From Patellaria atrata CBS 101060 (Eukaryota; Ascomycota; Dothideomycetes; Patellariales; Patellariaceae), in NCBI GenBank assembly GCA_010093705.1, contig MU006095.1:74918-138917 (forward strand): DNA of 64,000 bases, in the 5' to 3' direction. Positions 33,851 through 43,924 of the stretch are shown here, in pieces. Made by a program: the position numbers and the translations under genes. Position 1 is the first letter of the stretch; every line of letters starts with the position of its first letter. The notes beneath the pieces are model-generated. The model was not told the origin of the DNA and made no database searches. It saw only the letters and a list, made by a program, of their open reading frames with translations.

Positions 33851-36145
33851 TTTTTTCAGATAGACTACACCTTACGATCGTTCAAGCATTTTCATGCCAG
33901 TTGTGTGATGGAAAGTTGTATTTCTGGCTAACTCAATAAATTTGCAAAGGTTTTGTTACTCTGAGTTTGTAGGAGGTAGTACCTTGGTACAATTCGCGGT
34001 CATTGTCAATAGCAAATCTTGGCTGATAGAATAGTTAACCTGGAATATAAGTACCGGTTGCAATATGAACATGGTGAAATGCTCAAAGAGTCCCTATTAC
34101 GAAATCGAACATTACAGTATGTGTCAGTACCGTATTGTCTCAATTTATGGGATAATCCGTCGCATATAGGTTACATCAGCATGCTATATACTCACATAGA
34201 CTTGTTGTTAACTGCACAGACGGTATGCCTCAGGGCCCCGCAGCAAGAACTCTGGGTATATGAGAAAGCTTGCATGTAGAGATATCTCTGGCGCTTTGAA
34301 GTTGAAGGATGTATCCTGGAAACCAGCTAGGGTTCCGCTAAGGCGAGAAATGTGACCTGGTCCACTGTTTCATTGGCAACCTGTTGACTATCTGTTGGAG
34401 AGTATTTCGCAACGCTGAGATGTGCTTGCAGCCTCTTGTGACCTACCAAATAAACGTATACGTAAAAGATATTAATGAGACATGTCTAGCGGCATTTACT
34501 TTCCTGATGACTTTGACACCCAGGGGGGGCTTCCTTTTACTACCCGGGACTTTGGCATCTAGTGCCGTACGAATGTAATCCTGGCGTCGCCTGTGGGAAC
34601 CACGACGGATGTGACCCTTGCGAAGATCCTCCAGGCATTCGCCTTTTCTTTCCCGTAATTGAGATCATCGATAACGCACGAATTCGCTAGTTTGATTTGT
34701 ACATGCGGGGACTTTGCCGGCTTGGAATTCTACACCAACATACTAGTAGTTATGCGGCACGCCGGCACGTGTACAGTAGCTTGTGTGCTTAAGGTACGTA
34801 CCTACATGGCCGAACGGATCATTCGGTACTTTCAGAGGAGAGCCGCCTCGCATAGTTTTCTCTACATCTGAGTAGCATCTCTCCCGCTTCTTGGTTCTGC
34901 TCTGAGATTCATGAGTTGCGTCGACTATCATAGTATCAAAGGTGCCTGTGATAACTTACAGTACGGTACATATAGCATGAATGCATTGGATGGTCTAATC
35001 TCACAGTTTTCTCTTATCTGTTATTTATAGTTTAAAGTATATCGGGCGCATGTCAGTAAATGAATGGAGGTTAAGGTTGGGGTAAGATATCCGTAGTTCT
35101 AAGATGTTCGCTTAAATCGAAGGATCTAACCGTCTGAAGGCTAGCACCAAAGGGGACGCCACAAGCTTATCAGGAACCTAACCTTTATTAAACACCTGAA
35201 TCGAACCCCATACTCCAACTTATAACCATAATTCTGGCTATATTATTATCCCTCGACACGCAGGGCAGCGTTAACAACATCAGCCTGAAGAGTCGACCGA
35301 ATTCACCGAAGGTCGTCTTGGGTCCTAGACGCGAAATATTATCGGCTTCGATTCATCTCTTCTTATCGTCGAGGGCGAAATACCGGTATCAAAGATTAAG
35401 TATAGAGCTTTCCAATTTCGTTATGCAGCTTGTGATGTAGAATAATCTATATCTTAAATATCACTGCTACCAATGATAGTCAACACTTCCTTTCTATAAC
35501 TATTTTATACCTATCAGACGTGGTCTGGTAGAAATTGCCTGCAAATGAAGCTTTTCGGGAAAGCAAAGCTTAGGGATCCGTCTAACCTTGCCTATAAAAA
35601 TTTGGCTTGGGTCACAGTCCCTGACTCCCTGTTCTTTCTTAAACAAGGTCTACATACTTTCGTTGCATACCGTCCTACCTTACGCAAGTTCAAGGGTGTC
35701 AAACTCCTTTCCACATTTTACACGTCTTGGTAGGAGGTTAGGTAGCTACGGTAATTGCCAGAATTTCCGGAAATGGTTCTTCCGCCTTTCACAAGCGTTG
35801 CTGTGGAAGAGAAATCAATGACTTGGCGCATAGAGAATCAGACGCTCTACCCACGCGAGTAGCATATTTTCTAGGGTAACTGCATATACTGGCATCTAAC
35901 CCCTCGCAAGCACTATGGTTCCTGCGATTATGACAGAGGTGGCTGAAAAAAAAGTATTCTAGGAACTAAAAGAAGCGTGGTAGATATCTAGTTGACCGCA
36001 GATGGGGAGAAACTTGGAGAACCATGGCTCCGGAGCAGAATAAATAGCAGCGATGGGTAGTAAGAAAATCAATACTTTCTGGAGCAAGCCTGAACTATCA
36101 GTAAAGTCCTGTTCCAGAGCAGTCCTTCAGTGGTGATCAATCATC
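33851..36145. other. 2.3-kb gene-poor stretch
   Basis: No supported gene. GTAC-rich runs at about 34785-34805 and 34960. A tRNA-like 5' half on the minus strand near 35830-35870 and a B-box-like GGTTCGATTC near 35196 do not form a tRNA. The laccase promoter occupies the right end. Confidence 0.45.
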
Positions 36146-38296
36146 ATGTCGTTCATTGACGGTCTGACACATTCTCTCAATCTGACAAACACCCTCTCCC
36201 AGGTTGTAACAAATGGTATACAAGTAGATAGCTCTAGGCGTATCTATAACTGACATTCCTTCCAGGTCTCTCGGTCCTTGGAACACTTGATGCCCCATAC
36301 TTGCCAAAATACCTTTCTCAAATTGTACGAGACCTCTTTCCAAATCTCCAGCGCCTGTTAATGTGTATAAGCCACTTATAGGATACCCATGGGGCAACCG
36401 TAATGTCTCAAATACGAACCCTTTCGAGGAATATCCTGACACTGGAGTTGTCCGCACGTATGACTTTACCGTATCCCGCGGAAAGCTTGCACCAGATGGT
36501 GTCGAGAAAAATGTAATGCTCATCAATGGAGCATTCCCTGGCCCCTTGATTGAAGCGAATTGGGGTGATACGATCCAAGTCACCGTGCACAACAATCTGG
36601 GTGAAGAAGAGGAGGGAACATCTATGCACTGGCATGGATTAACGCAAAAGGAATCCCAGTGGTTTGACGGTGTACCCGGGGTCACGCAATGTCCTATCGC
36701 ACCGAACAAGAAAATGACCTATTCCTTCAAAGCTGATATGTATGGCACAAGCTGGTATCATAGGTATGTCCCATCACTGTGTGCGTGTTCCATCTGTTGA
36801 CAGCAAAAGTCATTACTCTGCGCAGTATGCCGATGGAATCTTTGGCCCTATGGTTATCTATGGTCCTTCAGCACTTCCGTATGACATTGATATTGGACCT
36901 GTTATGTTACATGATCATTATCACTCCGATTACTATAGCCTTGTGCAGGGGATCATGACTCCTGTCACTGGCGTGCTGCCACCACCGTCTAATAACAACC
37001 TCATCAACGGGAAAATGAATGCGGACTGCTCCGCCGTCTTAGCTCCCCTGACTTGCAGGTCCAACGCGGGTCTCTCAAAGTTCAAATTCGAAAAAGGAAA
37101 GGTCCATCGTCTGAGATTGATCAATTCTGGAGCGGAAGGTATCCAAAAGTTCTCGATCGATGGACATACCATGAAGGTCATTGCTAACGATTTTGTGCCT
37201 GTTAAACCTTATGATACGAACGTTGTTACTCTGGGCATTGGACAGCGAACCGATGTACTAGTCACTGCTAATGGGGAACGTACTGATGCAGTTTGGATGC
37301 GATCCCAGATCAATCTTCCCTGCGGTGTTAGCCTGCAAGGTACTTCATTGGCAGCCATTTACTACGACGATGCAGATACAAATAAGGCTCCTACGACGTC
37401 TTTACCTCAAGTCTTCAACCCAATTGCTTGCCAGAACGTAAGCTATACTCCTTTCCAATTATGCTATAGAATATCAAACTCATTCATCTTAGGATGACCT
37501 ATTGACAACTGAACCGTACTACGAGTTTGGAGCCCAACCGGAACCTGAGACCGTGGAAACGATCAATATAGATTTTGCTGTAAATGCCACTGGTCACGCT
37601 CTGTTCTTCATGGATGGATCTTCTTTTCGTGTCAATTATGAGTAAGATTATGTCCTTGATGTCAGGATTCTATAAATTTCTAACTTCTCTAGTCATCCTG
37701 TGCTTCTTCTTTCAAATGCGGGCAATAACAGTTACCCTCACGATCCCCAGTGGAATGTGTACAATTTTGGCTCTAATTCTTCGATCCGTATTGTCATAAA
37801 TAACCGATTCCCACTTTCTCATCCTATGGTACGTCAAGAAAATGTCGACTTACGGACACTGGGCTAACTATATTAGCACCTTCACGGCCACAACTTCTTC
37901 GTCCTCGCCGAGGGCCTTGGAGTGTGGGATGGCATTGTGAGGAGGCCAAATAACCCGCAACGACGTGATGTTCAACTAGTGCAAGGCTTAGGCTATATCG
38001 TTCTCCAAATCAATGCTGACAATCCCGGAGTCTGGCCTCTACATTGTACGTTTTCCATCCCTAAGATTGCAGTCGGATCACGTTATCTAATTGATATTCT
38101 TCAAGGTCATATTGCTTGGCATGTTAGTTCAGGATTGTACGTCAACGTCGTCGAGAGACCAGATGATATTCGAGACTTGGCGATCCCCGAGAGTGTTAGA
38201 CAAGGCTGTCGGGATTGGTGGGATTTCAGCGGTACAGAGTATGTTAACCAGATCGACTCTGGCCTTCGACGACCTCGACGGGAGATCAAACTGTAG
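36146..38296 (+). CDS. Asco-type laccase (multicopper oxidase)
   Basis: Oxidises phenolic substrates with reduction of O2 to water. Eight exons (36146-36215, 36266-36324, 36372-36763, 36810-37437, 37493-37641, 37693-37828, 37877-38045, 38106-38296) sum to 1,794 nt, 597 residues. All four copper-ligand motifs are present: MHWHG, WYHSHYSAQY (split by intron 3), HPMHLHGHNF (split by intron 6) and HCHIAWH (split by intron 7). The residue ten after the T1 cysteine is leucine, as in many asco-laccases. The C-terminus has the asco-laccase DSGL plug followed by a basic tail, RRPRREIKL. Odd: the modelled N-terminus ([15 protein letters not shown]) is not a good signal peptide, so the enzyme may be intracellular or the first exon may lie further upstream. 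A pigment or secondary-metabolite role is plausible; it converges with the SET/post-SET gene. Confidence 0.9.
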
Positions 38297-38918
38297 GCTC
38301 ACCTGAGGTTATCATTTTCATTCATAATCACTACCCCCTCGATACTCTTTAGTAAGAAGCTGTCACCTTTTATGACACGCTTCTTCTTTTGATAGTAATA
38401 TTGTATGTTTGCTTTATTTTAGCATTCTACACGTCAGATCAACTTTTCGCGATAAGTAGCACGATAAGTCTACCAGAGTACAATGAATCCAGGCCGTCGG
38501 TTTACGTATACCCCCTAATCGATACACCTATAACCCCTCTGTTTTGATACATGCGCACCCCTTCCTTAAAAATCGGGTCATGTATCGGTAATAGTCTAAT
38601 TCAGTCACACTTACAACATGCTTTACCAGCCCACCTCATTATTCATACTATCAGTCCGCTCCATGGATTGCTCGAAAGCCTAGTTCTAAGGCGGGGCTGT
38701 AATTGTACAGTTCAAGGTTTTGGCGTAGCTCTCAGCGTTATACATGACCATATTAATTAAGAGAGGCGTGTACGTATACCAAAACGGGGTGATGTATGTG
38801 TATTGATTAAGGGGTCCACACAAACTGGCGACTCAAAATCTGTTAAGGTGCTTTATTTCTTCAACTAAAGGGGGTATGTTTTCTAATGATCTGGCTAAAC
38901 CAGAAGTAGAAGCTCTGT
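38297..38918. other. Intergenic between convergent laccase and SET genes
   Basis: About 620 bp between two 3' ends. Nothing recognised. Confidence 0.45.
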
Positions 38919-39995
38919 TCACTTCTTCGTCTTTGCCTTTTTGGCTTTGCCTCCAACAGTAGGCCTTGGGTTACGAGCTCTCTTATTTCCCTTCGGTTCT
39001 GGTACCGGCTCAGCTGCTTCTCCTTCCTCAACGACGCTCTTCTCTTTCTCGGTCTCTTTCTCCGTTTCCTTGCAATTCGGGCTTCCGCACTTGCATCCAC
39101 CACCTGGGAATTTGTAATAGCGGCCGTAGTCACACCACAACTCCGTTCCAGCGGGGATGCGCTCCACCGCCTTCAAGGCTTCACTAATCCCATCACCGAC
39201 CCGTTCAACCCTGAATTCTACATTAGGATCACAGCAGTGGTTGATGAATCTGGTCCAGTTACCCTCGTACCGGGCATCAAGGCACATCAGGAAATCTCCC
39301 GGTCCGGCCTCATCGTCGCTGGAAAGAGAACGTGCTTCCCAAGCCACGGCTGGTTGCGCAGTTGCCTCTGAGGCCTTTGCAACGGCGCGAAGAGCTTTCA
39401 CCGGCCGAGTCCGCGTCCGCTTCTTTAAGATTTGAGGTTCGGGCACTGGAACCATTTTCGCACTCTTCAGGAACAACTTGATCATGAATCCGTAGTCGTT
39501 TTTTGCGTCCTTTTCTACGTCATCGTCACTGATTGGTCTAAGCTGGCCGAAATACTCCCCGAGCCAGGACCCCTTTTTGATGTCTTTTTTGGTAAAAACA
39601 CCCCAGCCGCCGAGGTCCTCGCGTTTTCGGAACTCCAGGTGTTCTTCGAACCAGGCCTCGCTGTTCTTCCCGCTCCAGACCGCTTCGGTACACGTGCACG
39701 ACATGGTTTTGGCGCTCGGGGAGGGGCATTGGAAGCCACGGCATAGTTTCGTTCTAATGGTCTCATCTTCACGACGGTAGACGGAGAGGATATCTTCGGG
39801 GAAACGGAGGGAAGAAGGCCACCAGGACGGCTTTACCATTTCGATCCATTCGGCAGAATGGGGGTAGATCTTCTGGGTGAAGATCATAGTAGGTGCAAAG
39901 CCCTTTTCTCCTTCTCCGGGAAGGGGACGGTTCCTCGCGACCTCCTCCTCATTGTTAACTTTAATTAAGAAGTGCTTGACGACGGTAATAACCAT
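38919..39995 (-). CDS. SET plus post-SET domain protein, probable histone lysine methyltransferase
   Basis: Single exon, 358 residues. SET starts at about residue 130 with GGWGVFTKKDIKKGSWLGEYFG, given here as GWGVFTKKDIKKGSWLGEYF. The S-adenosylmethionine/catalytic motif is NWTRFINHCCDPNVEFRV, a variant of RFxNHSCxPN with Cys for Ser. The tyrosine motif is GTELWCDYGRYY, and a post-SET zinc motif CKCGSPNCKE follows. Between the two SET halves is an insert of about 75 residues rich in Lys/Arg/Ala (about 200-260). The N-terminal part contains a cysteine-rich patch (CRGFQC, CTCTEAVW) that may be a rudimentary pre-SET. The C-terminus is a basic nuclear-localisation tail (KKAKTKK). Substrate unknown; the arrangement suggests a histone. 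It lies between laccase and GMC genes. Confidence 0.8.
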   Translation of the reverse strand: MVITVVKHFLIKVNNEEEVARNRPLPGEGEKGFAPTMIFTQKIYPHSAEWIEMVKPSWWPSSLRFPEDILSVYRREDETIRTKLCRGFQCPSPSAKTMSCTCTEAVWSGKNSEAWFEEHLEFRKREDLGGWGVFTKKDIKKGSWLGEYFGQLRPISDDDVEKDAKNDYGFMIKLFLKSAKMVPVPEPQILKKRTRTRPVKALRAVAKASEATAQPAVAWEARSLSSDDEAGPGDFLMCLDARYEGNWTRFINHCCDPNVEFRVERVGDGISEALKAVERIPAGTELWCDYGRYYKFPGGGCKCGSPNCKETEKETEKEKSVVEEGEAAEPVPEPKGNKRARNPRPTVGGKAKKAKTKK

Positions 39996-41357
39996 ATTGA
40001 CGTAAGGAAGAGTACATAGACCTGCTATGGAGAAAGTATTTGAAGTGATAGAATTGCAGCCGAGTTGCGAGTGAGATTCTCAGGGGAAGATAAATGATAG
40101 CGTGGAGAGGGTGGAAAATATAAAGCGGAGAATAATTACAATCGAAATCTCCTAAGATGAGATCCATGATACTGTGGTACGTACAATAGCTATTGATTGT
40201 TGAAAATATGGTTGTTCTATTGTTATCCTATCGTTGCTTCGACACTATGATATCAAAGGCAAAGAGAAACAAAGACAAAGGGAGCGGGTTTTGATAAAGG
40301 ACTGAATTAAGCGACACAACAAAGTTGTAGCGCCACCAGATTATAATAATAAGAGATGGAAAAAGAATATAAAGGGATTATATCACCGTGTATCTTAAGA
40401 TCTCTATTTTTAAGAGTATTTGGTATTCTCTTTTGTTTTTTAGGAGAAAAGTTTTTTTTTTTTTGAATTTGTCAAGTTCTTGTGTATACTTAAAAGAAAA
40501 TACCAATGTTGATATAGTACTAGCTTCACTCCTTTCCTCAGTCTTGCGTCGTACTACTGAATACAATTCTAAAAGAAATAGAGTGACAGAAACAAAAAGC
40601 AAAAGAAATCTATCTTCTCCGGAGGGATAAGAAAGATCTTTAAGATTTTCCATTGTTCGGCAGTATTCGAAGTTGACGTGGCTCTAACCTTCAATCCTAA
40701 AATGACTGAGGAAATATGACAAAGGAAATTATATGATACAATCCAGGTTATTGCCCATGCACAACTCACCTTTCCAGCCAGAACTGAGGATAGAGTAGCT
40801 GAGACGGGACATGAGAATGTATTCACCAGCGATGACAATTGTGTTGGGTTTCCCTTTGAATAGATGGTTTAGATTGCACGTGCCAAATTGAAAGACAAAC
40901 TTTGACTGTGCAAGGTGTACCACATCTAGCGAAAACTTCAAAGAAAAAGTTGAAAGACAAAGGGTGAGTATGTCGAACACACAACAATCAGACGCTGCGC
41001 GATACAACATAGCAGGAGATATAATAAAGTGTACTATGCCACACTCGGGGTTTATCCGGAGTTCTCTATCAATGAGGGTACTTATGGCTGGCTGTACGCA
41101 TTTTGATGAAAAAGCTCCGACTCAGTGGTACATGCCGACGGAATTCCGTCATGAGCAGAAGTCAACGGTTAGCGAGCGTGAGTACAGTAAATACACTAGG
41201 ACGTGCTTGTAGTCCGGAAATGAGAGACAAAATACCAGCAATATGTCCCATATATCCAGAGTTGAAGATTCCTCACCTTAAATATTGTTTACATTGTTCG
41301 AGTATCCGTTACGAAAATACTTGGCTTTGCGTCCTCGTTTTGTATCAGGGACGTCCC
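39996..41357. other. Intergenic, SET promoter and GMC 3' side
   Basis: About 1.36 kb. It is AT-rich, with long A/T homopolymers near 40440-40460. Frames on both strands up to about 170 codons are chance or the shadow of the GMC gene. No element seen. Confidence 0.45.
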
Positions 41358-43229
41358 TTACTTCCCAATCCCCAAGTCTTCCTTTATCAAATCTGCCGCT
41401 TTCTCCGCAATAGCATAAACGCTCGTCTGCGTATTACCTCTTGTATTTATCGGAATGACGCTAGCATCCACAACTCTCAGCCCCTTTACCCCATGTACCC
41501 GCAGCCTAGAGTCTACGACACCACCCATCTCCCTTGGTATCATAGCACACGTGCTCGTTGGGTGAAACGTCGTCAGTGCCGCAGACTTCACATATTCCTT
41601 TACTTCATCCAGTGACGCCTTTCGCAAGTCATTTTGCGGAACCCCGAGATTTCGCCTGCCAACACCCAAGGGTTTGAGGAGGTTGGAAAATGGAGGCGTG
41701 GAGGCGATGGTCTCGATATAGCGTACATGGCGGGCGAGCACTTCGACATCGAGAGGGTGAGCGAGGTATTGAGGGTCGATCGCTGGTGGTTCTGAGGGGT
41801 CCGCGGACTGGATGTGGACCGTTCCGCGCGAGAGAGGATGGAGCAGGGACACCGCAATGGTCACATAGTTTCCGGGTAGTTTGGTGCTTTGAGCGTCTGC
41901 GCCTGTTCCCGAGCCGCGGAAATTAGATTGGGCAGCATAGGTGAAGTAACCCGCGGATGCTTCGGCAGGGTTCCGCAGGAGCTCTTTGATAAAGGCCGTA
42001 TGGGCTCGGTCGAAGGCAGCTGCGCCAGGATCTTTGGGTGCCGGTGAACTCCATGAAGACGGTATAGTAAGTAGAGATTCCAATTCAGTTTTACCCTCAG
42101 ACGTAAGGAAATCAGGTACAGGAAGCAAGGCTGAGGAAAAGTTTCCGCCGACGGTAAAGGGACCTTTACGGTGCTTGGTATATGCTTCCATTGCTGCTCC
42201 TAATGCCGCTCTGTCTTGACGAGACATATCATCTTTAGTTGCTACGCCATCCACCACCTCAAAACTTAAGCCGCCAAGTGTATGGTCTTGCAAATGTGCG
42301 CCGACATTGGGATTGTCAACAAAGACGGGGATACCGTAAGAGCTCAAGAGCTCTGCATCACCAATACCTGAAAGTTCAAGGATCTTAGGAGAATTATATG
42401 TGCCACCTGACACGATGACCTCTCTCTTTGCTTTGGCAGTGATAGAAGTCGCATCCTTAGTATACTGAACTCCAGTTGCGATAACATTGCCGCTGTCGTC
42501 CTTCTCAAGTTCAACTTTCTCAACCAGAGCACTTGTTACTACCTTCAAGTTTGGCCTTGAGTCCTTGATAGGGGCATAGTATGCGTTAGCTGAATAACTT
42601 CGAGTTCTATCTGGGTTAATGCTAGCAGAATTGGTATACGCGCCAAAAGCGACTCCAGAGAATGGATCTCCTGAAATCGAATAGCCTAATTCTTTGAAAG
42701 TATCGAGCCATGCCTTGGGGATTGGATCATTGAGGTCGTCTGGAAAAGATGTCTGTATCGGGCCAGACGTACCCTTGATATGGTCCTCCATATAATCTAA
42801 TGCAAGTTGGGTACGGACGGCGTCGTCTTCCGGTAGGTTGACCGTGTAAGTCTTCTGGTAGTATGGAGCCATTTTTTCCCAGTCCCATCCCGGATTCCCA
42901 AGCGCCGCCCACGCATCAACATTGAGTTTAGATGTAGCTACAAATGCCATCCCGTTTAATGCGCTTGTTCCCCCGAGCATGCGACCATGTGGCTGTCCGA
43001 TTTGCTTCCCGCCCAGCGCTTCTTGCGGCACTGTCTTGTCGTTCCAGTCGCAATCCGTAGCCAGCAGTGATGGCCACAGCGCTGGTGTATTCACGCGGAA
43101 GTTGTTCAGCTGACTCTCTCCTGCTTCGAGTACTAGAACCTCCTTCGATGGGTCTTCTGACAGACGTGTAGCCAGCGCCAGTCCAGCTGTGCCGCCGCCA
43201 ACGATGATGAAGTCTGGCTCGCTCGACAT
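41358..43229 (-). CDS. GMC-family FAD oxidoreductase
   Basis: Single exon, 623 residues, full length for the glucose-methanol-choline family. The FAD-binding Rossmann motif is at the very start (IIVGGGTAGLALATRL, residues 8-23), the first GMC signature is GRMLGGTSALNGMAF, the second is SGGTYNSPKILELSGIG, and the active site has TTFHPTSTCAM (catalytic His) plus the partner Asn in NTRGNTQTSVYAI. There is no signal peptide, so it is probably cytosolic. Members oxidise alcohols; the substrate cannot be told from sequence. It lies 0.7 kb downstream of the diterpene cyclase on the same strand, so it may oxidise an alcohol or aldehyde on the diterpene skeleton. That link is inference from position. 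Confidence 0.93.
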   Translation of the reverse strand: MSSEPDFIIVGGGTAGLALATRLSEDPSKEVLVLEAGESQLNNFRVNTPALWPSLLATDCDWNDKTVPQEALGGKQIGQPHGRMLGGTSALNGMAFVATSKLNVDAWAALGNPGWDWEKMAPYYQKTYTVNLPEDDAVRTQLALDYMEDHIKGTSGPIQTSFPDDLNDPIPKAWLDTFKELGYSISGDPFSGVAFGAYTNSASINPDRTRSYSANAYYAPIKDSRPNLKVVTSALVEKVELEKDDSGNVIATGVQYTKDATSITAKAKREVIVSGGTYNSPKILELSGIGDAELLSSYGIPVFVDNPNVGAHLQDHTLGGLSFEVVDGVATKDDMSRQDRAALGAAMEAYTKHRKGPFTVGGNFSSALLPVPDFLTSEGKTELESLLTIPSSWSSPAPKDPGAAAFDRAHTAFIKELLRNPAEASAGYFTYAAQSNFRGSGTGADAQSTKLPGNYVTIAVSLLHPLSRGTVHIQSADPSEPPAIDPQYLAHPLDVEVLARHVRYIETIASTPPFSNLLKPLGVGRRNLGVPQNDLRKASLDEVKEYVKSAALTTFHPTSTCAMIPREMGGVVDSRLRVHGVKGLRVVDASVIPINTRGNTQTSVYAIAEKAADLIKEDLGIGK

Positions 43230-43924
43230 CTTTCAATAGTCCGTTTCTTTAGTTGCTTTACTTGTTTGCTGTTTGACTCTGGGAGCAGTTACACCATGGA
43301 CTCTATGAGAGGGATCAGTTTCGAAAGAGTGGTCTGGTTGGAGATATATACTAACATATGACAGGTCTAGCTTCTGTACTAGATGGGAACAGCTTCAGGT
43401 AGAAGTACTTACGCTCCATCAGTGTCTCCATAATCAATACCTTAATGAACCATCAGTATGACCTTGTAAGCAAGCATACAACTTGACGCGATGCATATAT
43501 GCATGACTGTATGCCTGCAACGTCTTACACGTATACCCACCCTGTACCATGCCGCTCGCCTGAATTGACGAAATGATCACGCTGATAAACTATCGAAGTC
43601 TCGAAGAAGTTGACGGAACTGTGCCATCTTCTGCGGAAGATTAAGTGACCCTTGTAACCTGCAACCCCGCGAGGAGAACGTGCAGATCCCGGAGCTGGAA
43701 ACGTCCATCTCCGACGAAACATTACCTTACATCTCGTATCGAATGTATTGTAGGAAAAGAATTCGGTATTATTGAAACTCTGACCAGCAGAAAGTTGCAA
43801 TGACGCGTCTATCTCTAAGTGAGTCTATCAGAACGGCTCAACACCATCTCCTGTTACGGCATCTCACCACCTCCTTAGATACAAGCGCAGTATTCCACCA
43901 CTATATACAAGGACCGCCAAAACA
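43230..43924. other. Intergenic between diterpene cyclase and GMC gene
   Basis: About 695 bp, presumably the GMC promoter. A minus-strand frame of 91 codons (43525-43800) has no recognisable content. Confidence 0.45.

Noticed and set aside
35185-35215. B-box-like GGTTCGATTC on the minus strand
   Set aside because: T stem does not pair and there is no A box at the right distance.
35825-35875. tRNA-like 5' half on the minus strand (GGGTAGAGC-like D arm)
   Set aside because: No matching T arm or acceptor stem follows; anticodon stem does not pair.
36137-36709. 190-codon minus-strand frame opposite the laccase 5' part
   Set aside because: It is the antisense shadow of laccase exons, whose plus-strand copper motifs are clear.
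43525-43800. 91-codon frame between GMC and cyclase genes, with two FRRRW stretches
   Set aside because: Lies in the GMC promoter; the similarity between the two stretches is short and not supported by the surrounding DNA.
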